Below are positions 1 to 7,328 of a stretch of DNA of 13,406 bases, piece after piece (positions within the stretch are counted from its first letter, which is position 1; the number at the start of each line of letters is the position of its first letter). The DNA is from an uncultured Oscillospiraceae bacterium. Its GTDB lineage: Bacteria; Bacillota; Clostridia; UBA1212; UBA1255. The DNA lies in the NCBI GenBank assembly GCA_902462635.1, contig CABQCN010000006.1:1-13406 (forward strand). Direction: 5' to 3'. The position numbers and the translations under genes are program-made. A model generated the notes under the pieces. The model was not told the DNA's origin. It was given only the letters and a program-made list of their open reading frames with translations, and made no database searches.

Positions 1-43
1 CAGGTATCCATAATAGCACAATATCCTTGTAATATCAATTATT

Positions 44-60
44 CGCCATTAAAACGCCAT
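44..60 (+). repeat. CGCCAT direct repeat pair, possible regulator site
   Basis: CGCCAT occurs at 44-49 and again at 55-60, an 11-bp period. Tandem boxes of this spacing are typical of DNA recognised by OmpR/PhoB-family regulators, and the gene downstream encodes one. The repeats lie about 35-50 bp upstream of the -35 element at 95-100, a position suited to an activator. A short imperfect palindrome (TATTC/GAATA, 62-72) follows. Two six-base copies are weak evidence, so a binding site, including autoregulation, is inference. Confidence 0.25.
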
Positions 61-94
61 ATATTCGGAATACTATAAAAAAGCCGGCATCAGC

Positions 95-123
95 ATGACA
101 AAAACGGCGCCGGTTGGTATAAT
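95..123 (+). promoter_or_regulatory. SigA-type promoter of the two-component operon
   Basis: The -35 hexamer ATGACA (95-100, 5/6) is separated by exactly 17 bp from a perfect -10 TATAAT (118-123), which also carries the extended -10 motif TGG (115-117). Transcription should begin near 130, giving a leader of about 27 nt with the ribosome binding site GGGGTGG at 146-152 ahead of the ATG at 157. This is one of the best promoter matches in the window. Confidence 0.8.
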
Positions 124-156
124 ATAGAAAATAACGTTTTACAGCGGGGTGGAAAT

Positions 157-837
157 ATGACAAAATTATTGATAGCGGACGATAATAAGCAAATTACCTC
201 TGTGCTTACGGAATATGCCAAAAAAGAAGGCTATGCGGTGGAAATTGCAAGCGATGGCGTAGAAGCGATCGAAAAATTTAAAAGTTTCGATCCCGATATT
301 ATTTTACTCGACGTCATGATGCCGCGCATGGACGGCTTCGAGGTCTTCCGCGATATCAGGCGGGATTCCAACGTGCCGATCATTATGGTGACGGCCAGAG
401 GCGAGGATTTTGAAAAGATCATGGGGCTTGATATCGGGGCGGATGATTATATCGTGAAGCCGTTCTCCTGCGGGGAGGTTATGGCGCGGGTACGGGCAAT
501 TCTGCGCAGGATCAACCTGAGTACCGACAACAGTAAATTTTTCGCCTGCGGGAACCTGACGGTTAATCTGGAAAATTACGTGGTGGAAATCGATGGCACG
601 CCGGTACGGCTGACGAAGAAAGAAATTGAAATATTATGGACGCTTGCGACGAATACGAATAAAGTTTTTTCGCGCGACGCGCTGCTTGACAAGTTATGGG
701 GATTCGATTTCTACGGGGACAGCCGCACCGTGGATTCACACATCAAACGTTTGCGGGCGAAGCTGGACGAACATTCGCATGAAGGCTGGGAAATCGAAAC
801 CATTTGGGGAGTCGGGTATAAATTCGCGGTGAAATAA
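157..837 (+). CDS. OmpR/PhoB-family response regulator
   Basis: This is a cytoplasmic DNA-binding regulator that should be phosphorylated by the kinase encoded directly downstream. The receiver domain covers about residues 3-115, with the acidic pair D8-D9, phospho-acceptor D52 in the LLDVMMPRMDG segment, switch residue T79 and invariant K101 before P102. A Trans_reg_C winged-helix domain covers about 128-225, with the recognition-helix region SRTVDSHIKRLRAKL and the C-terminal GVGYKF motif. The length of 226 aa is normal for the family. The ATG has a good Shine-Dalgarno (146-152). The kinase ATG follows the stop by only 3 bp, so the two are cotranscribed and probably translationally coupled. 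It resembles regulators of cell-envelope or stress pairs, but the signal and targets cannot be read from the sequence. Confidence 0.95.
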   Translation: MTKLLIADDNKQITSVLTEYAKKEGYAVEIASDGVEAIEKFKSFDPDIILLDVMMPRMDGFEVFRDIRRDSNVPIIMVTARGEDFEKIMGLDIGADDYIVKPFSCGEVMARVRAILRRINLSTDNSKFFACGNLTVNLENYVVEIDGTPVRLTKKEIEILWTLATNTNKVFSRDALLDKLWGFDFYGDSRTVDSHIKRLRAKLDEHSHEGWEIETIWGVGYKFAVK

Positions 838-840
838 TTT

Positions 841-2391
841 ATGAAACAAAAAAGCAGCAAAATCAAATTCAGCATCGCCAATAAACTGGCGCTTTGTTTT
901 ACCGCCGCCATTCTGGTCCTCACGATCGTGATCGGGTCGGTATTTACCGTGCTGTTCCGGGATTATTCGAAGTCGGTTTACCACGATAACATGAGAAAAA
1001 CGGCGCAATCGATCGCCTCGGTCATGACGAGCGTCATCCGGGACGGCGGCGGTTCTTTATGGGACGTTTTTATCGATAATAAAATATTCGGCGATTCTCT
1101 CTATACGGAGCGCAAAAACGGAAAAGGCGTCGTCTATCTGGACGGCCCGATGCTGATCCGCTTTGTGAAAGAGATCACGGACGCGGATGTCTGGCTGATC
1201 GATTCCTCTTTAAACATTCTGACGACTTCTCAGGATTCGGACTCCGAATACAGCACGCTGTATAACTTCAACGATTTGCCGCGGGAAGGGCAGAAATTCG
1301 TCGAGAAGATTTTCGAAGACGCAGGATACGAGGTTTATGGAGAAAACTTCAGCAGCGTACTCGGTGCGGAGATCATGACGGTGGGCAGGCCGGTCTATTC
1401 TCCTAACGGCCAGGTGATCGGCGCGGTATTGCTCCATACCCCGGTAAAGGAGATGACCCAGGCCATCAACCAGGGATTGCTGATTCTGCTCGCGAGCCTT
1501 GCCTCGGCGCTCCTGATCGGGACGGTGCTCTCCGTGATCCTATCCCATACGATCGTGAAACCGCTCACAAAAATCAATCACGCGGCGCTGATGCTTTCCG
1601 AAGGCGACTACTCGGTGCTCACCCACGTAAAGCGCCGCGACGAAATCGGAGAGCTGGCAAATACGATGGATGAAATGGGCGGAAAACTTCGGCAGGCAGA
1701 GGAAGAAAGCGAAAAGCTGCAGAAGATGCGTCAGGACTTTGTGGCGAATATTTCTCATGAATTGCGCACGCCGGTTACCGTGATCCGCGGTTCCTTGGAA
1801 GCGCTATGCGAAGGCGTCGTGACCGAACCGGATATGGTGGAAGAATATCATCGGCAGCTGCTGGGGGAAAGTATTTATATGCAGCGGCTTGTGAACGACC
1901 TTTTGGATCTTTCCCGGCTGCAGAATCCGGACTTCAGTATCAATATCTCCGATTTCAATTTATATGACTGCATCAGCGACGCCGTGCGCACCGGCCATAA
2001 GATTGCGCAGGAGAAGGGAATTCCGATCGATTTTACGTACGATACGCAATTATATGTGATGCGGGGCGATTATGACAGGATCCGCCAAATGCTTCTGATT
2101 ATTATTGATAATGCCGTCAAATTCACGGAGGATCCGCAGAACCCCATCAAAATCGCATTGCAGCGCGGCACGGTTTCCGTAACGAATATCGGGCAGGGAA
2201 TTAAAAAGGAGGATCTGCCGATGATCTTCGAGCGGTTTTACAAATCGCGTTCGGAGAAGAACCGAAATGGAACGGGGCTCGGACTTGCGATTGCGAAACA
2301 GATCGCAAGCCGCCATCGGATCGGCATTTCCGTCAGGAGCACCGAAGGGGGAGAAACCACATTTCAATTTGTATTTCCGGGTAAAATATGA
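841..2391 (+). CDS. Membrane sensor histidine kinase
   Basis: This is the partner of the preceding regulator: it autophosphorylates on a histidine and passes the phosphate to the regulator aspartate. TM1 is at about residues 14-38, followed by an extracytoplasmic sensor region of about 170 residues (40-211) that may be a Cache/PAS-like fold. TM2 is at about 212-236, HAMP at about 237-290, and HisKA carries H306 in the FVANISHELRTP H-box. The HATPase domain has N-box N424 (IIDNAVKFT), F-box FERFY and G2-box GTGLGL at 477-482. In the G1 box the usual D-x-G-x-G is N449-I-G-Q-G, a substitution also seen in some active Firmicutes kinases such as VanS types. No strong Shine-Dalgarno precedes the ATG, consistent with coupling to the upstream stop 3 bp away. 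The ligand is unknown. Confidence 0.95.
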   Translation: MKQKSSKIKFSIANKLALCFTAAILVLTIVIGSVFTVLFRDYSKSVYHDNMRKTAQSIASVMTSVIRDGGGSLWDVFIDNKIFGDSLYTERKNGKGVVYLDGPMLIRFVKEITDADVWLIDSSLNILTTSQDSDSEYSTLYNFNDLPREGQKFVEKIFEDAGYEVYGENFSSVLGAEIMTVGRPVYSPNGQVIGAVLLHTPVKEMTQAINQGLLILLASLASALLIGTVLSVILSHTIVKPLTKINHAALMLSEGDYSVLTHVKRRDEIGELANTMDEMGGKLRQAEEESEKLQKMRQDFVANISHELRTPVTVIRGSLEALCEGVVTEPDMVEEYHRQLLGESIYMQRLVNDLLDLSRLQNPDFSINISDFNLYDCISDAVRTGHKIAQEKGIPIDFTYDTQLYVMRGDYDRIRQMLLIIIDNAVKFTEDPQNPIKIALQRGTVSVTNIGQGIKKEDLPMIFERFYKSRSEKNRNGTGLGLAIAKQIASRHRIGISVRSTEGGETTFQFVFPGKI

Positions 2392-2397
2392 TATTGT
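2369..2397 (+). promoter_or_regulatory. Possible weak promoter for recJ
   Basis: TTGTAT (2369-2374) lies 17 bp before TATTGT (2392-2397), which carries an extended -10 TGA (2389-2391). The hexamers are only partial matches (3/6 and 4/6), and the site overlaps the end of the kinase gene. If used, transcription would start near 2404, inside the 5' arm of the stem-loop at the recJ start. Read-through from the two-component promoter is the alternative source of recJ mRNA. Confidence 0.25.
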
Positions 2398-2433
2398 AAA
2401 CACTGTCATTTTCAGATGGGGGCGGCAGTGTTT
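2398..2433 (+). other. Stem-loop in the recJ leader
   Basis: AAACACTG (2398-2405) pairs perfectly with CAGTGTTT (2426-2433). A U-G and a C-G pair extend the stem inward to 10 bp, leaving a 16-nt loop. The G5 run that is the only Shine-Dalgarno candidate for recJ (2418-2422) is in the loop, and the ATG at 2436 follows the 3' arm by 2 nt. Only three T residues follow the stem, so it is a poor intrinsic terminator; a role in recJ translation is inference. Confidence 0.5.
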
Positions 2434-2435
2434 CA

Positions 2436-4478
2436 ATGTTCGACAGACAATGGATTTTCAATATCAGTCAGCATAACAAGTATCTTACAGAGTGCAAAGC
2501 GGCAGGGAAAAAGCCTTCTTTTCTGGAGGAAATTTTCTATAAACGCGGAATCGGCGGCGCGCCGGGCGGACTTGAATGCTTGTCCGACCCGTACGCGCTT
2601 CCGGATATGGATCGCGCGGTGGACCGCATCCTGGCCGCTGCGGAGGAAGGCGAACGCGTTGCCGTATTCGGCGATTATGACGCCGACGGCGTAACGGCGT
2701 CGGCAATTTTATATCACTTTTTTAAAAATATGCTGGAGTTGGACGTGATCTGCTATATCCCGGACCGCCTTTCCGAAGGGTATGGGATGTCGTGCGCTGC
2801 GGTCGATAAACTTGCGGAAGAAGACGTGTCGCTGATCGTAACGGTAGACAACGGAATCGTTGCGCTTGCGGAAATTGAGCACGCCGCTTCGCTGGGGATC
2901 GACGTGGTCGTGACAGACCATCACAGATGCGGAGAACGGCTTCCGGTGTGCAGCGCCGTCGTGGATCCCTGTATTTTGTCGGGAAAAACGCCTGCGCGTG
3001 ACCTTTGCGGCGCCGGTGTGGCATACGCGCTGATTTGTGCGTTGGCGGATTCCGTGGGGCTGTTTGAGGAAGTCCGGAGGTATGTCCCGATCGTGATGGT
3101 GGGGACGCTCGGCGATGCGGTTGCGCTTACCGGAGACAACAGAATCCTGGTAAAATACGGGATGGAGCATCTGTTTGATTTCGGCTGGATCGGTCTGGAA
3201 CAGCTGCTCGAAAAGGCCGCGTCCGGCAAACGAAACGCAATAACGTCTACGTTCCTGTTATTTTACCTGGTGCCCAAACTGAACGCTGCGGGGCGGCTCG
3301 GCGCTGCGGAGCGCGCGTTCCGGCTGCTTGTATCGGAAGACGGACAGGAAGCGGCGGCGCTGGCAGAGGAATTGATGACGGAAAACGCCAAGCGTCAGAC
3401 GACGGAGGCCGAGATCGCCGAGAAAGCCATGCGGGCGGAAAATAAAGTCACGACGGATGACGATGCGGTCGTTGTGGCGGTCGGCGATGACTGGCATCCC
3501 GGTGTGATCGGAATCGTAGCCTCGCGGCTGACGGAAAAGTTTAACAAGCCTGCTTTTGTGCTCGTCAAAGAGCCTGATGGTACCGTAAAAGGCTCTGCGC
3601 GCTCGATCAAAGGATTCGATTTGCACGCGGCGCTTTCGAGCTGCGCCGGGCTGCTGGAGCGCTACGGCGGCCATGAAATGGCGGCAGGACTCTGTATAAA
3701 ATCAGAAAATCTACGGCCGTTTATCGATTCTTTGAATAAATACAGCGCCGATCATTCAAACTATAGAGAGACACCGCCAAACCTGGAAATAGACGCCGTC
3801 GTTTTACCGGAAGAGCTGACCGTTGAAACAGTAGCGCGGATCTCGGAGATGGAGCCCTACGGCGTCGGAAATCCGCAGCCCGTATTCTGCGTCAGAAATC
3901 TGCGGATCGACCGCTGCGCGAAGGTCGGTGAGAATGGAAAACATCTGAAATTGTCTTTCAGCAGCGAGACGGCGGACGGGAGAAAAATCGTACTCGACGG
4001 GATTGCGTTTTCACAAGGGGCATACGAATCGATGCTCAGGAGTATCGGCGGCGTCTGCAGCGTAGTCTGCAAAGCGGAGCTGAATGAATGGATGGGAAGG
4101 AAGAAGGTTGCGCTGATCGTTTCCGATCTGCATGATGAGGATTATAATATTGATAATAGCCTGAAATGTGTGTATAATAGCGATTATATCACCTGCCGGG
4201 GCTTCGCGCTGGAACGCAGAATGCTGGCGGTGATGTATAAGCTGCTCCTGTCTTATGGGGACTCTTTCAAATTCAGCGATTTATATCATATCCGGGAAAA
4301 GATGCGGCGTATGAGCGTGGAATGCACCTGGTATGGAATCAGGAACGGGATCGATATTTTTACGGAACTCGGACTGGTCGTCAGAAAAGATAAACAAAAT
4401 TTCAGGATCGCGCTGCAGCCGGGCAAAACGGATCTCGGCGCGTCGGCCATTTATTGCAGGGCACAAGTCGAAGGGTGA
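2436..4478 (+). CDS. recJ: Single-stranded-DNA exonuclease RecJ
   Basis: RecJ is a 5'-3' single-strand exonuclease acting in recombination, mismatch and base-excision repair, using two metal ions held by DHH-family motifs. Motif I is GDYDADG (D80, D82, D84), motif II VDNG (D138), motif III TDHH (D161, H162, H163), and D227 in GTLGDAVAL completes the phosphoesterase core. The DHHA1 domain carries GSARS (386-390) and RYGGHEMAAG (409-418). An OB-like segment (about 455-565) and a C-terminal helical or winged-helix-like part ending with KTDLGASAIY follow, as in clostridial RecJ. The 680 aa are longer than E. coli RecJ and shorter than the Bacillus protein. ATG 2436 is the only usual start before the in-frame stop upstream, although the Shine-Dalgarno is 13 nt away behind a stem-loop. 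The (p)ppGpp synthetase gene follows 6 bp after the stop. Confidence 0.95.
   Translation: MFDRQWIFNISQHNKYLTECKAAGKKPSFLEEIFYKRGIGGAPGGLECLSDPYALPDMDRAVDRILAAAEEGERVAVFGDYDADGVTASAILYHFFKNMLELDVICYIPDRLSEGYGMSCAAVDKLAEEDVSLIVTVDNGIVALAEIEHAASLGIDVVVTDHHRCGERLPVCSAVVDPCILSGKTPARDLCGAGVAYALICALADSVGLFEEVRRYVPIVMVGTLGDAVALTGDNRILVKYGMEHLFDFGWIGLEQLLEKAASGKRNAITSTFLLFYLVPKLNAAGRLGAAERAFRLLVSEDGQEAAALAEELMTENAKRQTTEAEIAEKAMRAENKVTTDDDAVVVAVGDDWHPGVIGIVASRLTEKFNKPAFVLVKEPDGTVKGSARSIKGFDLHAALSSCAGLLERYGGHEMAAGLCIKSENLRPFIDSLNKYSADHSNYRETPPNLEIDAVVLPEELTVETVARISEMEPYGVGNPQPVFCVRNLRIDRCAKVGENGKHLKLSFSSETADGRKIVLDGIAFSQGAYESMLRSIGGVCSVVCKAELNEWMGRKKVALIVSDLHDEDYNIDNSLKCVYNSDYITCRGFALERRMLAVMYKLLLSYGDSFKFSDLYHIREKMRRMSVECTWYGIRNGIDIFTELGLVVRKDKQNFRIALQPGKTDLGASAIYCRAQVEG
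4150..4178 (+). promoter_or_regulatory. Internal promoter in recJ, likely for the (p)ppGpp gene
   Basis: Inside the recJ coding region, TTGATA (4150-4155, 5/6) is followed after exactly 17 bp by a perfect TATAAT (4173-4178), 11/12 overall. The local sequence is clearly AT-richer than the surrounding GC-rich coding DNA. Transcription would start near 4185, about 300 nt upstream of the next gene's ATG at 4485, and would express the downstream cluster without full-length recJ. Usage in vivo is inference. Confidence 0.5.
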
Positions 4479-4484
4479 TTTTAC

Positions 4485-6683
4485 ATGGAATATGTAGAAC
4501 AATTTCAAAAATTGGAAGATTCGCTGAGAACGCACAATCCGGACGTCGATCTTGCCATGCTGGAAAAAGCGTTCGCCCTTGCCAACGAAAAACATAAACA
4601 GCAAAAACGAAAATCCGGCGAACCGTTTATCATCCATCCCGTGGCTGTAGCTACGATGCTGGCCGAAATGGATATGGATATGCCCTCCGTGATTGCGGGG
4701 ATGCTTCACGACGTCGTGGAAGACACCTCCGTTACGATCGATGAAATCCGCGAGACCTTCGGCGATGAAATCGCATATCTGGTGGATGGCGTCACGAAGC
4801 TGAAACGGATCCCGACTTCTACGAAGGAAGAACTGCAAGCGGAGAATCTGCGGAAAATGTTCCTCTCCATGGCCTCCGATATCCGGGTGATCGTGATCAA
4901 GCTCGTGGACCGCCTGCACAATATGCGGACGCTGCAGTATGTGAATACGGACTCGCAGATTACCAAAGCACGCGAGACGCTTGAAATTTATACGCCTTTG
5001 GCGCACCGGCTCGGTATGACAAAGATTAAATGGGAACTGGAAGATTTATGTTTCAAATATCTGGAACCGGAATCGTACAACAGTCTCGTCACGCAGATCA
5101 CGCAGCGGCGCGACCAGCAGGAGGCGTATATCGGGAAAGTGCTCGACGCGATCAAGGTCCGGCTGGAAGATGCCGGCATCAAAGCGTTTCTGGATGGGCG
5201 GCCGAAACATTTTTACAGTATTCATAAAAAGATGATCGCGCAGAACAAAGCGTTGAATCAGATCTACGATTTGCTGGCGATCCGCGTCATCGTGGACACG
5301 GTGCAGGAGTGCTATACGGTGCTCGGTATCATTCATGAGATGTACACGCCGATGCCGGGTCGGTTTAAAGATTATATTGCAATGCCGAAACCGAATATGT
5401 ACCAGTCGCTCCATACGACGCTGATTGGCCCGGATGGGCAGCCGTTCGAGGCGCAGATCCGGACTTGGGAAATGCATAAGACGGCAGAGATCGGGATCGC
5501 GGCGCATTGGAAATATAAAGAAGGCGGAAAGAACGGAAAAGCTTCCGATTATGAAAGCAAACTGGAGTGGGTGCGGAATCTGCTCGACAATCAAAAAGAA
5601 GTGGAAGACCCCGATGAATTCGTGGAAACGTTCAAGATGGACCTGTTCACGGACGAGGTTTTCGTATTTACGCCCAAAGGCGATGTGAAATGTCTGCCGA
5701 AAGGCTCTACGCCCATCGATTTCGCGTATGCGATCCACAGCGCCGTGGGCAACCGCACGATCGGGGCAAAAGTAAACGGGGAAATCAAGCCGCTGAATTA
5801 TAAACTCCGTACCGGCGATTTTGTGGAGATCATCACCTCCCAGGCGAACCACGGTCCCAGCAGAGACTGGCTGAACATCGTCAAAAGTTCGGAGGCAAAA
5901 AGTAAGATCCGGCAATGGTTCAAAAAGGAATGCCGCGATGAAAATATAGAACGCGGCAAAGAAATTATAGAACGGGAACTGAAAAAGCAGGGCTACCGGC
6001 ACGAACAGCTTTTTAAGACGGAATGGCTCGAACAGATCCTCAGAAAATATAAATTTACTTCTGCTGACGATCTGCTCAATGTGATCGGATTCGGCGAGCT
6101 GAGCGCGCAGAAAATTATCAATATCCTGAAAGAAGAATATCAGAAGTCTCTCTCCGGCGGCAAAGAGGAGGAACTGCTCGCCAAGCTGGAAGCGGCGAAG
6201 AATCCAAAAAAAGAAAAACAAAAGCAGCACGCTTCCGACAACGGCATCATCGTCAAAGGGATCGACAACTGTTTGGTGCGCCTTTCCCGCTGCTGCAACC
6301 CGGTGCCCGGAGATTCTATCGTTGGTTATATTACCAGAGGCCGCGGCGTGTCGGTACACAGGACGGATTGTCCGAACATCGTCGCCATGAACGAGCTGGA
6401 GAACCGCGTGATCGACGTCCGGTGGGCGGAGAAAAGCAAGAGTTCTTATATCGTGGATATTTCGATTAAAGCAGTCGATAACAGTAACCTGCTGCTGCAA
6501 ATCGCAAAACTGATCGCGGAGACAAAGCTGCCGATGAAAGCGATCAACGCGCGTACCACGCGCGATAATTACGAGCTGATCGACTTGACGATCGAGATTA
6601 CGGACAGAAGCGACCTCGATAAACTCGTAAAGAAGATCAACGCCATAGAAAATGTCGTGGAAGTCAGCAGAACGGTAAAATAA
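4485..6683 (+). CDS. relA: Bifunctional (p)ppGpp synthetase/hydrolase (RelA/SpoT homologue)
   Basis: This is the long RSH enzyme that makes and degrades the alarmones pppGpp and ppGpp during starvation. The N-terminal HD hydrolase (about 30-195) has H51, H75-D76, E79-D80 and D142, all intact. The synthetase (about 220-345) has R239, D262 in YDLLAIR, the RFKD motif (293-296) that marks bifunctional Gram-positive enzymes rather than E. coli RelA, and E322 in FEAQIRT. TGS is at about 390-450, a helical region to about 555, a lysine-rich linker at 572-581, the conserved-cysteine domain (C603, C604, H625, C629) and a C-terminal ACT domain (about 655-730). The length of 732 aa matches the Bacillus enzyme. 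The ribosome binding site AAGGGTGA overlaps the recJ stop (4471-4478), and the next gene begins 18 bp after the stop. Uncharged tRNA at the ribosome is the family's usual activating signal. Confidence 0.97.
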   Translation: MEYVEQFQKLEDSLRTHNPDVDLAMLEKAFALANEKHKQQKRKSGEPFIIHPVAVATMLAEMDMDMPSVIAGMLHDVVEDTSVTIDEIRETFGDEIAYLVDGVTKLKRIPTSTKEELQAENLRKMFLSMASDIRVIVIKLVDRLHNMRTLQYVNTDSQITKARETLEIYTPLAHRLGMTKIKWELEDLCFKYLEPESYNSLVTQITQRRDQQEAYIGKVLDAIKVRLEDAGIKAFLDGRPKHFYSIHKKMIAQNKALNQIYDLLAIRVIVDTVQECYTVLGIIHEMYTPMPGRFKDYIAMPKPNMYQSLHTTLIGPDGQPFEAQIRTWEMHKTAEIGIAAHWKYKEGGKNGKASDYESKLEWVRNLLDNQKEVEDPDEFVETFKMDLFTDEVFVFTPKGDVKCLPKGSTPIDFAYAIHSAVGNRTIGAKVNGEIKPLNYKLRTGDFVEIITSQANHGPSRDWLNIVKSSEAKSKIRQWFKKECRDENIERGKEIIERELKKQGYRHEQLFKTEWLEQILRKYKFTSADDLLNVIGFGELSAQKIINILKEEYQKSLSGGKEEELLAKLEAAKNPKKEKQKQHASDNGIIVKGIDNCLVRLSRCCNPVPGDSIVGYITRGRGVSVHRTDCPNIVAMNELENRVIDVRWAEKSKSSYIVDISIKAVDNSNLLLQIAKLIAETKLPMKAINARTTRDNYELIDLTIEITDRSDLDKLVKKINAIENVVEVSRTVK

Positions 6684-6701
6684 TGGATAAAAGGTGATTT
6701 C

Positions 6702-7328
6702 ATGATACAATATAAGCGTTTTACAAATGGAATTTTCGGTTCCAATACATATCTTTTGTGGGATCCGGAATCGGGCGAGGCGGCAACGGTCGATGCCGGA
6801 AATCATGCTGCGCCGCTGGTGAATCTGGCGCAGGAACAAAAGCTTGTGATGAAGTATATCATTCTGACGCACGCGCATTTTGATCATATCTATTATCTGC
6901 CGGAATACCGCAAGGCATTTCCAACGGCCGAAATTGTAATCCATGAGGAAGATAATGAAATTCTGGCGGATCCGCGCCTGAACGCCTCTACGCTGTTCGG
7001 TTCGGCGCGGGCCTTTCAGAAGGCCGACAAGACCGTACAAGACGGCGATGTTTTACAGCTGGGGGAGCAGGCGGTGCGCGTTCTTTCTACGCCGGGCCAC
7101 ACGCCGGGAAGCATTTGCCTTCTTGCGGATAAAATGCTTTTCTCCGGAGATACGCTTTTTTATTCCGGTTTCGGGCGCACCGATTTGGGGGCGGGCAGCG
7201 TGGAAGCGCTTTCCGCGTCGATCGATCGGCTTTATGCTATGGAAGAAGATATCGAGGTCTTTCCCGGGCACGGTACGAAAACGACGATCGGGCGGGAAAA
7301 ACATCAAAGTCCGTTCTGTGATTTTTGA
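6702..7328 (+). CDS. Glyoxalase-II-like metallo-beta-lactamase-fold hydrolase
   Basis: This is a small cytoplasmic MBL-fold protein of the hydroxyacylglutathione-hydrolase/YcbL-like type. The metal ligands are complete: H57-x-H59-x-D61-H62 in THAHFDH, H133 in TPGHTPGS, D150 in FSGDTLF and H190 in FPGHG. The 208 aa are typical for a stand-alone thioesterase-type MBL without the extra C-terminal domain of true glyoxalase II. The true substrate is unknown; a thioester or similar small metabolite is the usual expectation. Start ATG 6702 has the strong site AAGGTGAT (6691-6698). It follows the (p)ppGpp gene by 18 bp and overlaps the hemZ start, so it is part of the same operon, a neighbourhood common in Clostridia. 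The end is ordinary, with no sign of truncation. Confidence 0.9.
   Translation: MIQYKRFTNGIFGSNTYLLWDPESGEAATVDAGNHAAPLVNLAQEQKLVMKYIILTHAHFDHIYYLPEYRKAFPTAEIVIHEEDNEILADPRLNASTLFGSARAFQKADKTVQDGDVLQLGEQAVRVLSTPGHTPGSICLLADKMLFSGDTLFYSGFGRTDLGAGSVEALSASIDRLYAMEEDIEVFPGHGTKTTIGREKHQSPFCDF

Noticed and set aside
70..98. Possible divergent promoter (TATAGT on the minus strand at 75-70)
   Set aside because: No acceptable -35 lies at 16-18 bp, and the upstream gene is outside the window.
4281..5006. 241-codon minus-strand frame across the recJ/relA junction
   Set aside because: It opposes strongly supported coding sequence, has no motif and would need an unseen promoter.
5046..7040. Long open frame of 664 codons on the minus strand, antisense to the (p)ppGpp synthetase gene
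   Set aside because: It lies opposite a complete, motif-verified enzyme, its translation has no recognisable domain and is biased to R/H/F/I, and no ribosome binding site was noted. It reflects the codon use of the sense gene.
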